This document shows, in pieces, positions 40,417 through 48,101 of a DNA stretch of 64,000 nt. Each line of letters starts with the position of its first letter. Within the stretch, counting starts at the first letter, position 1. A program made the translations under genes and the position numbers. Origin of the DNA: Bacteroidales bacterium UBA3844 (lineage in GTDB: Bacteria > Bacteroidota > Bacteroidia > Bacteroidales > Paludibacteraceae); contig DGHQ01000033.1 in the NCBI GenBank assembly GCA_002392915.1, positions 1 to 64,000 on the forward strand, written 5' to 3'. The notes beneath the pieces were generated by a model. That model did not search any database. It was not told where the DNA came from and saw nothing but the letters and a program-made list of their open reading frames with translations.

Positions 40417-41143
40417 TTATTTTCCTGATTCCGAATTTAGTTTTTCCGCGTATTCCTTCCATTTGGGAAATTTTTCTTTTAAAATGGTAGCGACTCGTGA
40501 ATTCTCTTTTAATAGGAATAGTGACACCCGTCTGTTCTGATCATGCTCTATTTCGGTTTGTGCATCAGGGATGTTTGGTGCGATGTTAGCAAGTCCGATG
40601 GGGACGATTGTATAGTTTTCTATATTGAATCCTTGGTATTCCAATTTATTTAGAATGAGGGTCCTGACATATTCAGCTCTTTTCTGGGAGAGTTTTAGAT
40701 TATGTTTCCGATCCTCTGCTGTCTGTATGTCCTGTAATAACAAAAACTTCACCTGGCATTGGGGATACAAGTTCTGTCAGTTGGTCTATTCTGTCTTCAT
40801 TTTCAGGTCTTATTTGACCGTTGAATGTAAAGAAGTATTCCTCGTCTAAAAGCGAAATCGTCTCTGTCGGTTCTGGAGCATTCATCTCCTGGGCGACGGT
40901 GGCTAAAGGTGCAAGGGTAGTCAAACTTGTTACAAGTCCGGCGATCTTGACAATATTTCCAGCCTTACGTTTAAGTGAGAGCTGGTTCTCGATATATTCC
41001 CGTTCACTCTCGCATGCTGGACATGTGCCTGTGCACACACCTTCAAAATCGCATTTTGCAGGTGTGTAAACGATGCCGTTAGCATCCGCCACTTGTTTAC
41101 GAATGGTTTTTAATGTTTCGCAGGTGATTTTGCTTTTGTCCAA
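40417..41143 (-). pseudogene. OmpA-family gene, tandem duplicate broken by a 2-bp deletion
   Basis: This copy is close in sequence to the intact gene at 41159-41944. The N-terminal frame reads to GHTDSRGSET and then leaves frame. The second frame (NLKLSQKRAEYVRTLILNKL onward to LNSESGK) continues the OmpA domain. At the break the intact gene has AGATTGTAAGTTTTCGATCC and this copy AGATTATGTTTCCGATCC, two bases fewer. The start codon is TTG (41141-41143) where the intact copy has ATG. Two lesions make a pseudogene likely rather than a sequencing error. The downstream half is also diverged. Confidence 0.85.
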
Positions 41144-41158
41144 AGTCTGCTATTTTTA

Positions 41159-41944
41159 TTATTCCCTTTCTTCCTTGACTTTCGCTTTCCAGATTTTTTT
41201 GAATTCATTGAATTTGGCAGTTTCTAATTTCTTTTCCAAGAAGTCAAAATACTCTTTGACGCTTTCATTCACAATCCTTGCGGATTTTCCTTTTAATGAA
41301 TGTTCTTTATATAGGAATAGTGAAACACGTCTGTTTTGCTCATGATCGACCTCATCTTTCGCATCAGGAATGTTTGGATTAAAAAATGCAAGACCGACGG
41401 GAATGATTGTATAGTCTTCTTTGTTGTACCCATTTCCTTCCAATCTGCTTAGAATGAGGCTCCTGACATATTCAGCTCTTTTCTGGGAGAGTTTTAGATT
41501 GTAAGTTTTCGATCCTCTGCTGTCTGTATGTCCTGCAATAATAAAGACTTCTCCTGACATTTGAGATACAAGTTCTGCAAGATAATCATACCGTTCTTCA
41601 TATTCTGGTCTTATAGAACATCCGAAATCAAAGAAATATTCTTCGTCTAAAAGGGAAATCTGTTCAGTCGGTTCGGGAGAATTTATTTCTTGGGCGACGG
41701 TGGCTAAAGGGGCTAGAGCAGTCAAACTTGTTACAAGTCCGGCAATCTTGACTATATTTCCAGCCTTACGTTTCAGCGAAAGCTGGTTCTCTATATATTC
41801 CCGTTCACTTTCGCATGCTGGACATGTGCCTGTGCACACACCTTCAAAATCGCATTTTGCAGGAGTGTAGACGATGCCGTTAGCATCCGCCACTTGTTTT
41901 CGAATGGTCTTTAGTGTTTCGCAGGTGATTTTGCTTTTGTCCAT
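41159..41944 (-). CDS. OmpA-family protein with Cys-rich N-terminal domain
   Basis: Start MDKSKITCETLKTIRKQVAD (ATG 41944) is supported by the paralogue. The product is about 261 residues. Residues 1-45 include CDFEGVCTGTCPACESERE, a Cx5Cx3Cx2C cluster that could bind metal or an Fe-S centre. A hydrophobic stretch (IVKIAGLVTSLTALAPLATV) follows and then the OmpA peptidoglycan-binding domain with GHTDSRGSKTYNLKLSQKRA and a C-terminal RRVSLFL. There is no classical signal peptide. The Cys domain may therefore be cytoplasmic or an unusual secretion element. A truncated duplicate sits 15 bp downstream. Confidence 0.78.
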   Translation of the reverse strand: MDKSKITCETLKTIRKQVADANGIVYTPAKCDFEGVCTGTCPACESEREYIENQLSLKRKAGNIVKIAGLVTSLTALAPLATVAQEINSPEPTEQISLLDEEYFFDFGCSIRPEYEERYDYLAELVSQMSGEVFIIAGHTDSRGSKTYNLKLSQKRAEYVRSLILSRLEGNGYNKEDYTIIPVGLAFFNPNIPDAKDEVDHEQNRRVSLFLYKEHSLKGKSARIVNESVKEYFDFLEKKLETAKFNEFKKIWKAKVKEERE

Positions 41945-42139
41945 AGCCCAACTTATTTCAATGATTCGTAAAAGTAGGGAATCGTTGGCAATAAAACAAA
42001 AAAGGGTGACAAAATAAATCAAACAAGGTCACTTGATAATTCTTATTATTCATATTCGAGATTTGAGTTGATTCAATCAACCAATTCGAAAAAATATAAA
42101 GAAAAAGAAATGTTAAAGCAAGTTAATATTTGTTTAATA

Positions 42140-42169
42140 TTTGCAAACGACATTTTTTCTGTATCTTTG
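42140..42169 (+). promoter_or_regulatory. Promoter of the lipoprotein/C10 protease operon
   Basis: TTTG (42140-42143), 18 bp, TATCTTTG (42162-42169) is a good Bacteroidetes promoter. It gives a leader of about 100 nt to the ATG at 42277. The rest of the 332-bp gap (41945-42276) shows no other structure. Confidence 0.65.
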
Positions 42170-42276
42170 TGGTGTTGTTTAAGTTTAGTGAAGTTAGGTA
42201 GACAATATTTGTTAATGCGTCTGGCGAAAAATCACTGACATAGGAATACTTATGACAATAAAAGTTTATATGTGAT

Positions 42277-42960
42277 ATGAAAAAGATTTTCAGACAAATC
42301 GTGAGGTATGTGAGTTTAGTCTCGATACTTGCGTTCGCAGTCTCATGCGACAAAAATGAGGATGGGCAAAGGGAAAGTCCGTATGTGTATGCGAAACATT
42401 GTATTCCTTATTATGTAGTGCCAGATTCTTTGGTGTCAGATTCTTTAGTGCTAAATTACAGATATCATTCAGAGGCGGGTTTTTTTCTTAAAATTGAAGG
42501 ACGAGTGATCAATGGAGGATCGAAATCAGAACAGACAGAAAAAGAGGAATATGAGGCTTTGGCAAAAAAGTATGGTGATGAGGAATTCAACAGGAAAGCT
42601 GATATAGGACGAGATGGAGCTATTTCAGTTGCCATTGATTCAATCTCTGTGGTTTCGGATGCGGATATTAATCAGTCACATCCAAAAGGTTCTAATCTTA
42701 CTGATATAATAAAACTTTATTCAAACAATTACTATACGTATGTTAAAAGTGGCTATACGCTGGTTACTCCAGAAAATGATAAGTTTATATCAGAGTATAC
42801 AAAAGATGAATTGACTCTTTTGTTTTATAAGTTAGGTTTAGGATTCCGTTTCGTCAATTACATGGAAATTAAAGGAACTCATAATCTAACAATCACCCTC
42901 TATTTTGAGGATGGGAAAAAACTATCTACGACACCGACAGTAAAATTTGATAAAAAATGA
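42277..42960 (+). CDS. Hypothetical lipoprotein, partner of the C10 protease
   Basis: The 227-residue protein has a signal peptide ending LAFAVSCDKNE, with the lipobox Cys near 24. The mature part is beta-rich and acidic (YVYAKHCIPYYVVPDSLVSD, FFLKIEGRVINGG). It looks like the DUF5034-type lipoproteins of Bacteroidetes, but the match is weak. It overlaps the C10 protease gene by 4 bp (ATGA), so the two are translationally coupled. In other Bacteroides C10 loci the neighbour encodes a protease inhibitor; this product could play that part, which is inference. Confidence 0.65.
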   Translation: MKKIFRQIVRYVSLVSILAFAVSCDKNEDGQRESPYVYAKHCIPYYVVPDSLVSDSLVLNYRYHSEAGFFLKIEGRVINGGSKSEQTEKEEYEALAKKYGDEEFNRKADIGRDGAISVAIDSISVVSDADINQSHPKGSNLTDIIKLYSNNYYTYVKSGYTLVTPENDKFISEYTKDELTLLFYKLGLGFRFVNYMEIKGTHNLTITLYFEDGKKLSTTPTVKFDKK

Positions 42961-44339
42961 AAAATAAAATTTATTTGTTATCAGCAGTTTTGTTGATGAA
43001 TGTACTGCAAGGTTGTAAGGATGAGGTTGAAGAAAATGATGTTGTTGATTCAGTCAAGCAAGAAACAGTGGAAGGCCTTAATTTGAGAGCCTTGTATTCT
43101 GAAAAACATGTAATTCCAGTGAGTGAAGCAATAGAAATCGCGTTAAAGGCTCCTGAAATGTTTGCGGGAGAATCTACCCGTGCAGACGATTTGACTCCAA
43201 GAACCATTGAGAGTATTGGTGTTTATGGTAGGACTAATTCTTCTTTAAGATCTGCGAATGCGAGTGAAGATACTTTGGTTTATGTCTTTAATTATGAGGA
43301 TAATAGAGGATTTGCGATTGTAGCTGCGGATGATCGTATACCAACTCAGATTTTGGCTTATGTTGACGAAGGTGTTCTTGAAAATGAGGTGGAGAATCCT
43401 GGGCTGCAGTTCGCATTGGAGCAGATGCAGAATTATGTTGAGTCATCAATAGATAATTTTGAAAGATCAAAAGATTCTTTATTAAAAGTGGCGGAAGAGA
43501 ATTCTTTTGTGGTTGATGCAAAGACTTCTGAAACTCGTGCAGTATATACAGGAACCTCTTATACTTATTTGTCAGAGGCTACAGTCGGCCCGTTGATTAA
43601 GGTTACTTGGGCTCAGAATTCCCCTTATAACATGCACGTAACCAAGAATTGTACAGTAAATAATACGAATGGAGGTAAAGCACCAACAGGATGTGTGGCA
43701 ACGGCAACGGCACAGCTTATGTCATTCTGGCAATATCCTGCAAAAGTGAACAATTATGTCATGGATTGGAGTGACATGTGTTCAAACTCGACTCCTAAAA
43801 CATACAGTCAGAAAAGCAATATCGCGAGACTGATGAGGGAGATTGGTTTTGAGGTAGATATGGATTATGGATGTGATGGCAGTGGGGCAGAAACTTCTGA
43901 CGCATACAAATGGTTGGGAAATCTTGGATATAAAAAGGATTTTTCAAAGGATTTCAACGTTTCTGATGCTATTAAAGCAATTAGATTCCATAGACCTATT
44001 TTGATAGCTGGTTGTAGAACAAAAAAAACAAAAAAAATATTGTGGTGGAAAATCCCGTCTTATCATGATTGCCATGCATTGGTGGCTGATGGTTGCAAAA
44101 TAATATATTATGAGCAAGAGAACTATAGAATTGATACTAAAACTGGAGAATACACAAGCACATCATCATTGGCGACAGAAAACTATTTACACAATAATTG
44201 GGGGTATAGTGGTAGCGGTAATGGATATTTTGCAGCAGGTTGCTTTAATATGCAGAAACCTTTAAGTTATGACAATTTAGGATTTTCTGAACAAAGAGAC
44301 TATTGTTATAAAAACGAGATGTTTTGTGTGTACAGATAA
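42957..44339 (+). CDS. C10 family (streptopain-like) cysteine protease, lipoprotein
   Basis: The 460-residue lipoprotein (LMNVLQGC) has an N-terminal Spi-like propeptide (HVIPVSEAIEIALKAPEMFA, YVFNYEDNRGFAIVAADDRI) and a C10 catalytic domain from about 200. The catalytic Cys is in PTGCVATATAQLM, and the catalytic His is in DCHALVADGC (most relatives read GHAWV). YLHNNWGYSGSGNGYFAAGC carries the conserved Trp and Gly residues. There is a lysine-rich insertion (RTKKTKKILWWKIP) before the His. It probably matures by removing the propeptide at the cell surface. Its ATG overlaps the preceding lipoprotein stop. Confidence 0.9.
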   Translation: MKNKIYLLSAVLLMNVLQGCKDEVEENDVVDSVKQETVEGLNLRALYSEKHVIPVSEAIEIALKAPEMFAGESTRADDLTPRTIESIGVYGRTNSSLRSANASEDTLVYVFNYEDNRGFAIVAADDRIPTQILAYVDEGVLENEVENPGLQFALEQMQNYVESSIDNFERSKDSLLKVAEENSFVVDAKTSETRAVYTGTSYTYLSEATVGPLIKVTWAQNSPYNMHVTKNCTVNNTNGGKAPTGCVATATAQLMSFWQYPAKVNNYVMDWSDMCSNSTPKTYSQKSNIARLMREIGFEVDMDYGCDGSGAETSDAYKWLGNLGYKKDFSKDFNVSDAIKAIRFHRPILIAGCRTKKTKKILWWKIPSYHDCHALVADGCKIIYYEQENYRIDTKTGEYTSTSSLATENYLHNNWGYSGSGNGYFAAGCFNMQKPLSYDNLGFSEQRDYCYKNEMFCVYR

Positions 44340-44418
44340 TGAATACTGATTTTGTCAATAATCTAATTATATCGTGTATTAGAATGTTTTGGAATTAAAA
44401 GTATTCAATGATAAAATC

Positions 44419-44449
44419 AGGGGATATCAAATGATATGCCCTCTTTTTT
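44419..44449 (+). terminator. Terminator of the C10 operon
   Basis: AGGGGATATC, loop AAAT, GATATGCCCT pair with one G-G mismatch, followed by CTTTTTTA. It lies about 80 bp past the stop codon. Confidence 0.7.
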
Positions 44450-44474
44450 ATGTTACAGAAATGAGCAAAAATGA

Positions 44475-44509
44475 GGGTGTATCGCAACTTTCTAGTTTTG
44501 ATACACCCC
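44475..44509 (-). terminator. Terminator of fabG
   Basis: GGGTGTATC (44475-44483) pairs with GATACACCC (44500-44508) around a 16-nt loop. On the minus strand it is followed by TCATTTTTG. It lies 34 bp past the fabG stop. Confidence 0.7.
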
Positions 44510-44542
44510 ATAAATTATGCATTATGAATTATGCATTACGAA

Positions 44543-45289
44543 TTACATATTCATACCACCGTCTACCTGGATAACCTGGCCAGAAACGTAGCTTGAAAGA
44601 TCTGAAGCAAGGAATGTCGCAACGTCCGCAATATCCTCTGGCTTTCCTCCGCGACGCAAAGGAATCTTCTTAACCCACTCCTCACGAACTTCGTCCTTCA
44701 AAGCGGCTGTCATGGCAGTCTCGATGAATCCTGGTGCGATAGCGTTTGCACGGATACCCTTTGAACCCATCTCCTGAGCCACACTCTTTGCCAATGCGAT
44801 CATACCAGCCTTTGATGCTGAGTAGTTAGCCTGACCTGCGTTACCGTGTACACCTACTACAGAAGCCATGTTGATGATAGAACCACCACGCTGACGCATC
44901 ATGATTGGAACAAGCGCGTGTGTGAAGTTGAATGCCGACTTCAAGTTTACGCCGATGACTGCATCCCACTGCTGCTCTGTCATTCTTAGCATTAGACCAT
45001 CTTTTGTGATACCTGCGTTGTTAACCAAGATGTCGATATGTCCGAACTCTTCCTTGATTGACTCAACTACAGTGTGAGTCTCGTCGAAGTTAGCGGCGTT
45101 TGAAGCGTAAGCCTTTACTTTTACTCCAAGTGCGGCAATCTCTTTCTCTGTCTGCTGAGCATCCTCGTTGATGACCAAGTCTGTGAATGCAATGTCTGCA
45201 CCTTCGCTCGCAAACTTAAGTGCGATAGCCTTACCGATTCCTCTTGCTGCTCCTGTGATAAGAGCCACTTTTCCTTCTAGTAACTTCAT
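44543..45289 (-). CDS. fabG: 3-oxoacyl-[acyl-carrier-protein] reductase
   Basis: Start MKLLEGKVALITGAARGIGK (ATG 45289) places the Rossmann TGxxxGIG motif at the usual distance; the longer frame adds an atypical tail. The 248-residue SDR protein has NNAGITKDGLMLRM, the catalytic YSASKAGMIALAK with Tyr and Lys, and the closing SSYVSGQVIQVDGGMNM. It reduces beta-ketoacyl-ACP with NADPH in fatty-acid elongation. No other fab genes are adjacent. Its gap from proB (188 bp) is filled with repeats, so it is probably transcribed separately. Confidence 0.9.
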   Translation of the reverse strand: MKLLEGKVALITGAARGIGKAIALKFASEGADIAFTDLVINEDAQQTEKEIAALGVKVKAYASNAANFDETHTVVESIKEEFGHIDILVNNAGITKDGLMLRMTEQQWDAVIGVNLKSAFNFTHALVPIMMRQRGGSIINMASVVGVHGNAGQANYSASKAGMIALAKSVAQEMGSKGIRANAIAPGFIETAMTAALKDEVREEWVKKIPLRRGGKPEDIADVATFLASDLSSYVSGQVIQVDGGMNM

Positions 45290-45353
45290 ATTTAAATAAT
45301 TTGTTTTCCGCATTAAGATGTCAGATCCGTTTTGTAATGATACGCACTTTTTG

Positions 45354-45435
45354 GGGACATGTTATAATATGTGTCTTTATAACACGCACGCTGTTTAGGA
45401 CATGTTGTAACACGCACGTCCGTGCGTCTCTACGA
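45354..45435. repeat. Dispersed GGACATGTT / ACGCACG repeat element
   Basis: GGACATGTTATAA (45355-45367) and GGACATGTTGTAACACGCACG (45398-45418) are direct copies. ATAACACGCACG (45379-45390) recurs between them. ACGCACG (45412-45418) and CGTGCGT (45421-45427) form a small hairpin. The element lies between fabG and the proB stop. Confidence 0.5.
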
Positions 45436-45478
45436 GCCTGACTCTTAATTCTTAATTTTTAATTCTTAATTCTTAATT
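45436..45478. repeat. TTAATTCT junction repeat
   Basis: Copies of CTTAATT and TTTTAATT with a 7-8 bp period end just before the proB stop. This is one of the dispersed AT-rich junction repeats. Confidence 0.6.
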
Positions 45479-46553
45479 ATAAAACGTAGAGGTAGTCGCA
45501 GTGGATGACGGGTTTGTCTCCTTTTTTTCCTATTATTTCTGCCACTTCCTCATTTGAGTAGTCGGTCTTTCCGAGTGCGATTTGCTCGCCGGATTCAGAA
45601 ACGACTCTTATTATGTCTCCTTTTTCAAATTTGCCACTCACGCTGATGACTCCTACCGACAGGATCGAGCATCTCTCGTCTGCAAGGATGGCTTTTTCAG
45701 CACCCGCGTCGATCTTGATCTCGCCTTTGCAAAAACCTTCGCTGTGGGCGATCCATTTCTTGACGCTGCTCACTTGCTCGTCGGGAAGGAATCGTGTGCA
45801 GACGATGTCTTTAGTGTCGTCAAGCAGGTCGAGGATGATGTTGTCTCGCTTTCCATTGGCGATGATTACCTCTACACCTTCGTCTGCGACTTTGCTCGCT
45901 ATTCCCATTTTCGACTGCATTCCTCCGCGTCCGAAACTTGATTTGCTTGTCTGCAAATACTGAGACAAATCTCTTTTTCCTGGCAACACTTCGCGGATCA
46001 CCTGACTCTCTGGATCAGCAGGATTGCCGTTGTATATTCCGTCGATATTGCTTAGAATGATGAGTGCCTGAGCGTCTATCATTGTGGCTACCAATCCCGA
46101 TAATTCATCATTGTCGGTGAACATCAGCTCTGTCAGAGAGATGGTGTCGTTCTCGTTGACGATGGGGATCACACCGTTCTCTATCATCACCTGCATACAG
46201 TTGCGCTGGTTGAGATAGTGCTGGCGAGTATGGAAACTCTCTTTTGTTGTCAGCACCTGTCCGCAAGTGATGTCGTTGTCGCGGAAAAGCATATAGTAGC
46301 GGTTGATGAGCTTTGCCTGACCGATAGCGGAGAATAGTTGGCGCTGACTCACTGCATCCAGTTTGTCGACAAGCACCTTGTTTCTTCCTGCTGCCACCGC
46401 ACCAGAACTGATCATCACAACCTCAACGCCTTGCTTATGCAACTCCGACACTTGATCGACGATGGAAGACATACGAGTGACGTCCAATGTACCGTCTTTT
46501 TTAGTCAGCACATTAGAACCGATTTTGATAGCTATTCGTTTGAATTTCGACAT
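45477..46553 (-). CDS. proB: Glutamate 5-kinase
   Basis: The 358-residue protein has an amino acid kinase domain (IAIKIGSNVLTKKDGTLDV, VVMISSGAVAAGRNKV, and NENDTISLTELMFTDNDELS) and a C-terminal PUA domain (about 270-350; EKGDIIRVVSESGEQIALGK). It phosphorylates glutamate as the first step of proline synthesis. It starts 9 bp after proC, so proC-proB form an operon. The order (proC upstream of proB) is less usual than proBA. proA is not in the window. Confidence 0.95.
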   Translation of the reverse strand: MSKFKRIAIKIGSNVLTKKDGTLDVTRMSSIVDQVSELHKQGVEVVMISSGAVAAGRNKVLVDKLDAVSQRQLFSAIGQAKLINRYYMLFRDNDITCGQVLTTKESFHTRQHYLNQRNCMQVMIENGVIPIVNENDTISLTELMFTDNDELSGLVATMIDAQALIILSNIDGIYNGNPADPESQVIREVLPGKRDLSQYLQTSKSSFGRGGMQSKMGIASKVADEGVEVIIANGKRDNIILDLLDDTKDIVCTRFLPDEQVSSVKKWIAHSEGFCKGEIKIDAGAEKAILADERCSILSVGVISVSGKFEKGDIIRVVSESGEQIALGKTDYSNEEVAEIIGKKGDKPVIHCDYLYVL

Positions 46554-46562
46554 TAGTTATCT

Positions 46563-47342
46563 TTACTTGTTTGCAAGAATACCCTGAATTACGGAATTTG
46601 AGAATCCGTTTTTCTCCATAGCGTTCAATCCCTTGATTGTCCAGCCACCAGGTGTTGTCACCTTGTCGATCTCGACTTCTGGGTTTGTCTTGTTCTGAAG
46701 AATTAGCTGTGCTGCGCCGATCATTGTCTGAGCGACAACCTCGTGTGCGATGTCTGGGCGGACACCGAGTTCACAAGCTCCTTCTGCAGCTGCACGGATG
46801 AATCTAAGCGCGTATGCGATACCGCATGAGCTTACGGATGTCATAGCACCCATCTGGCTTTCTGGGATGATGATTGCCTTGCCAAGGTGGTTGAAGATGT
46901 CTAGCACCACGTTCTCCTCCTCTTTAGTAGCGTCGAGCGAGCAAACGAAAGACATGCTCTCCAATAGAGCGATTGCAGTGTTAGGCAATACACGGAAATA
47001 AGATACATTCTTTCCGATGTATCCCTTCACAGTGTCGAGGCTCACACCTGCTGCGATAGAGATCACCTTGTGCTGTTTCTCGTCGATAGCCGACTTGATG
47101 TCGTTGCACACAGTCTCCACAAGCCAAGGCTTAACTGCGATAAGCACGTAGTCAGCCTTCTTTACCGCCTCTTTGTTGTCTGCTGTAGTGAAAATTTTGC
47201 TGTCGAGAGCAGTGAAAGCGTCTCTGTTAGCCTGCATTGGGTCAGAGATGAAAAGATCCTCTGCCTTGCACAATCCAGATTTATATAAACCTTTGGCGAT
47301 AGCACCACCCATGTTGCCGGCGCCGATAAATGCTATTTTCAT
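46563..47342 (-). CDS. proC: Pyrroline-5-carboxylate reductase
   Basis: Start MKIAFIGAGNMGGAIAKGLY (ATG 47342) gives the Rossmann GxGNMG motif at the N-terminus; the long upstream frame runs through repeats and is not coding. The 259-residue protein has YVLIAVKPWLVETVC and the P5C-reductase signature region MTSVSSCGIAYALRFIRAAA with DKVTTPGGWTIKGLNAMEKN. It makes proline from P5C with NAD(P)H. It is the first gene of the proC-proB operon. A TATCTTTG box lies 18 bp upstream, so the leader is short. Confidence 0.95.
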   Translation of the reverse strand: MKIAFIGAGNMGGAIAKGLYKSGLCKAEDLFISDPMQANRDAFTALDSKIFTTADNKEAVKKADYVLIAVKPWLVETVCNDIKSAIDEKQHKVISIAAGVSLDTVKGYIGKNVSYFRVLPNTAIALLESMSFVCSLDATKEEENVVLDIFNHLGKAIIIPESQMGAMTSVSSCGIAYALRFIRAAAEGACELGVRPDIAHEVVAQTMIGAAQLILQNKTNPEVEIDKVTTPGGWTIKGLNAMEKNGFSNSVIQGILANK

Positions 47343-47359
47343 TTTTATGAAATTTTTTG

Positions 47360-47367
47360 CAAAGATA
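47360..47367 (-). promoter_or_regulatory. -7 box for proC-proB
   Basis: The minus strand reads TATCTTTG 18 bp upstream of the proC ATG. A -33 box is not clear. Confidence 0.5.
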
Positions 47368-47377
47368 CTAAAGAAAA

Positions 47378-47435
47378 TGAAAAATGCGAAATGCGAAATG
47401 CGAAATGAGGAAGAAAATGAAAAATGCGGAATTAC
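47378..47435. repeat. AAATGCG tandem repeat
   Basis: GAAAAATGCGAAATGCGAAA with further copies (GAAAATGAAAAATGCGGAA) has a 7-bp period. It is the inverted counterpart of the GCATTTC repeats at 5367-5415. Confidence 0.6.
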
Positions 47436-47458
47436 AGAAACTGTTAAAGTTTTATTTT

Positions 47459-47521
47459 GAGGATTGTTAAGGGCGGAACGCCCTAACCCCTTCTTCTGTG
47501 CGAGCCGTAGGCGAGCACATA
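47459..47521. repeat. Half copy of the palindromic interspersed element
   Basis: GAGGATTGTTAAGGGCGGAA followed by CGCCCTAACC and, after a spacer, GCGAGCCGTAGGCGAGCAC matches, inverted, the right half of the element at 5186-5329. The left half is missing. It lies at the left border of the accessory island. Confidence 0.7.
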
Positions 47522-47626
47522 GAAAAGAAAAAAATAGAAACAATTAGAAAACACGTGTCCTTAAATGTGTGCAATGAACTCTATGTTTGAAAAAAGACGC
47601 GGAATTTGCACGGATTGCACTGAATT

Positions 47627-47691
47627 TTGTGCAACTTTTTTGAAAATTGCACAAAAAACAGTGCAAAATTTTAATAAAACGCACTGTTTTT
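47627..47691. repeat. Pair of TGCAC hairpins
   Basis: TTGTGCAA (47627-47634) pairs with TTGCACAA (47647-47654), then AAAAACAGTGC (47654-47664) pairs with GCACTGTTTTT (47681-47691). Further TTGCAC words lie at 47607 and 47616. The second hairpin has T-run and A-run on opposite sides and could be a bidirectional terminator; the series could also be operators. Confidence 0.55.
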
Positions 47692-47877
47692 GGTGCAAAA
47701 TCACAGAATGTCATGCCTTTGTGTATATTCTTATTTTATAAATAACTACATTTGCCAAGTCATGCATTTTGTGTGACAACATAATATTTTGACATAAGCG
47801 TTTACTCGCTTGCTTTTTGACACTTGAAATCGGCAAAATTTCGACAATAACCAAAAAGCTGAGCAATGTGAATGCTA

Positions 47878-48049
47878 CGGATGGTGTGTTCACCTATCCG
47901 CCGTGTTGCTGTCCCTTTTAGGGATGGCTTCGCGGTTGGGTGTTGGTATATGCTAATGCGTGGGATTCTTCTTGTTTCAATCTGGTTATTAAGGCTTTGC
48001 CGAGCCTCAAGTGTAAGATTGTACAACGGGTTAATCCCACGCTTTTTTT
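47878..48049 (+). ncRNA. Structured RNA candidate upstream of the GTPase operon
   Basis: Three stem structures occur in series. Stem one: CGGATGGTG (47878-47886) with CACC-T-ATCCG. Stem two: GCTGTCCC (47908-47915) with GGGATGGC, loop TTTTA. Stem three: GCGTGGGATT (47958-47967) with AATCCCACGC (48033-48042), enclosing nested helices CAATCT/AGATTG, TTGT/ACAA and the hairpin AGGCT-TTGCCG-AGCCT. A T-run (48043-48049) follows the last stem, so the end resembles an intrinsic terminator. It ends 52 bp before the first GTPase ATG. It may be an independent ncRNA or an attenuator. I do not recognise a known RNA family. No protein frame in it looks real. Confidence 0.55.
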
Positions 48050-48101
48050 GTTTAAAGTTTCTTCTTTGGGATTGAGAAGAAGGAAAATGTAGAATACTTT
48101 T

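Noticed and set aside
47802..48026. A 74-codon minus-strand frame across the structured RNA
   Set aside because: It follows the stems and has no recognisable content; the base pairing explains the sequence better.
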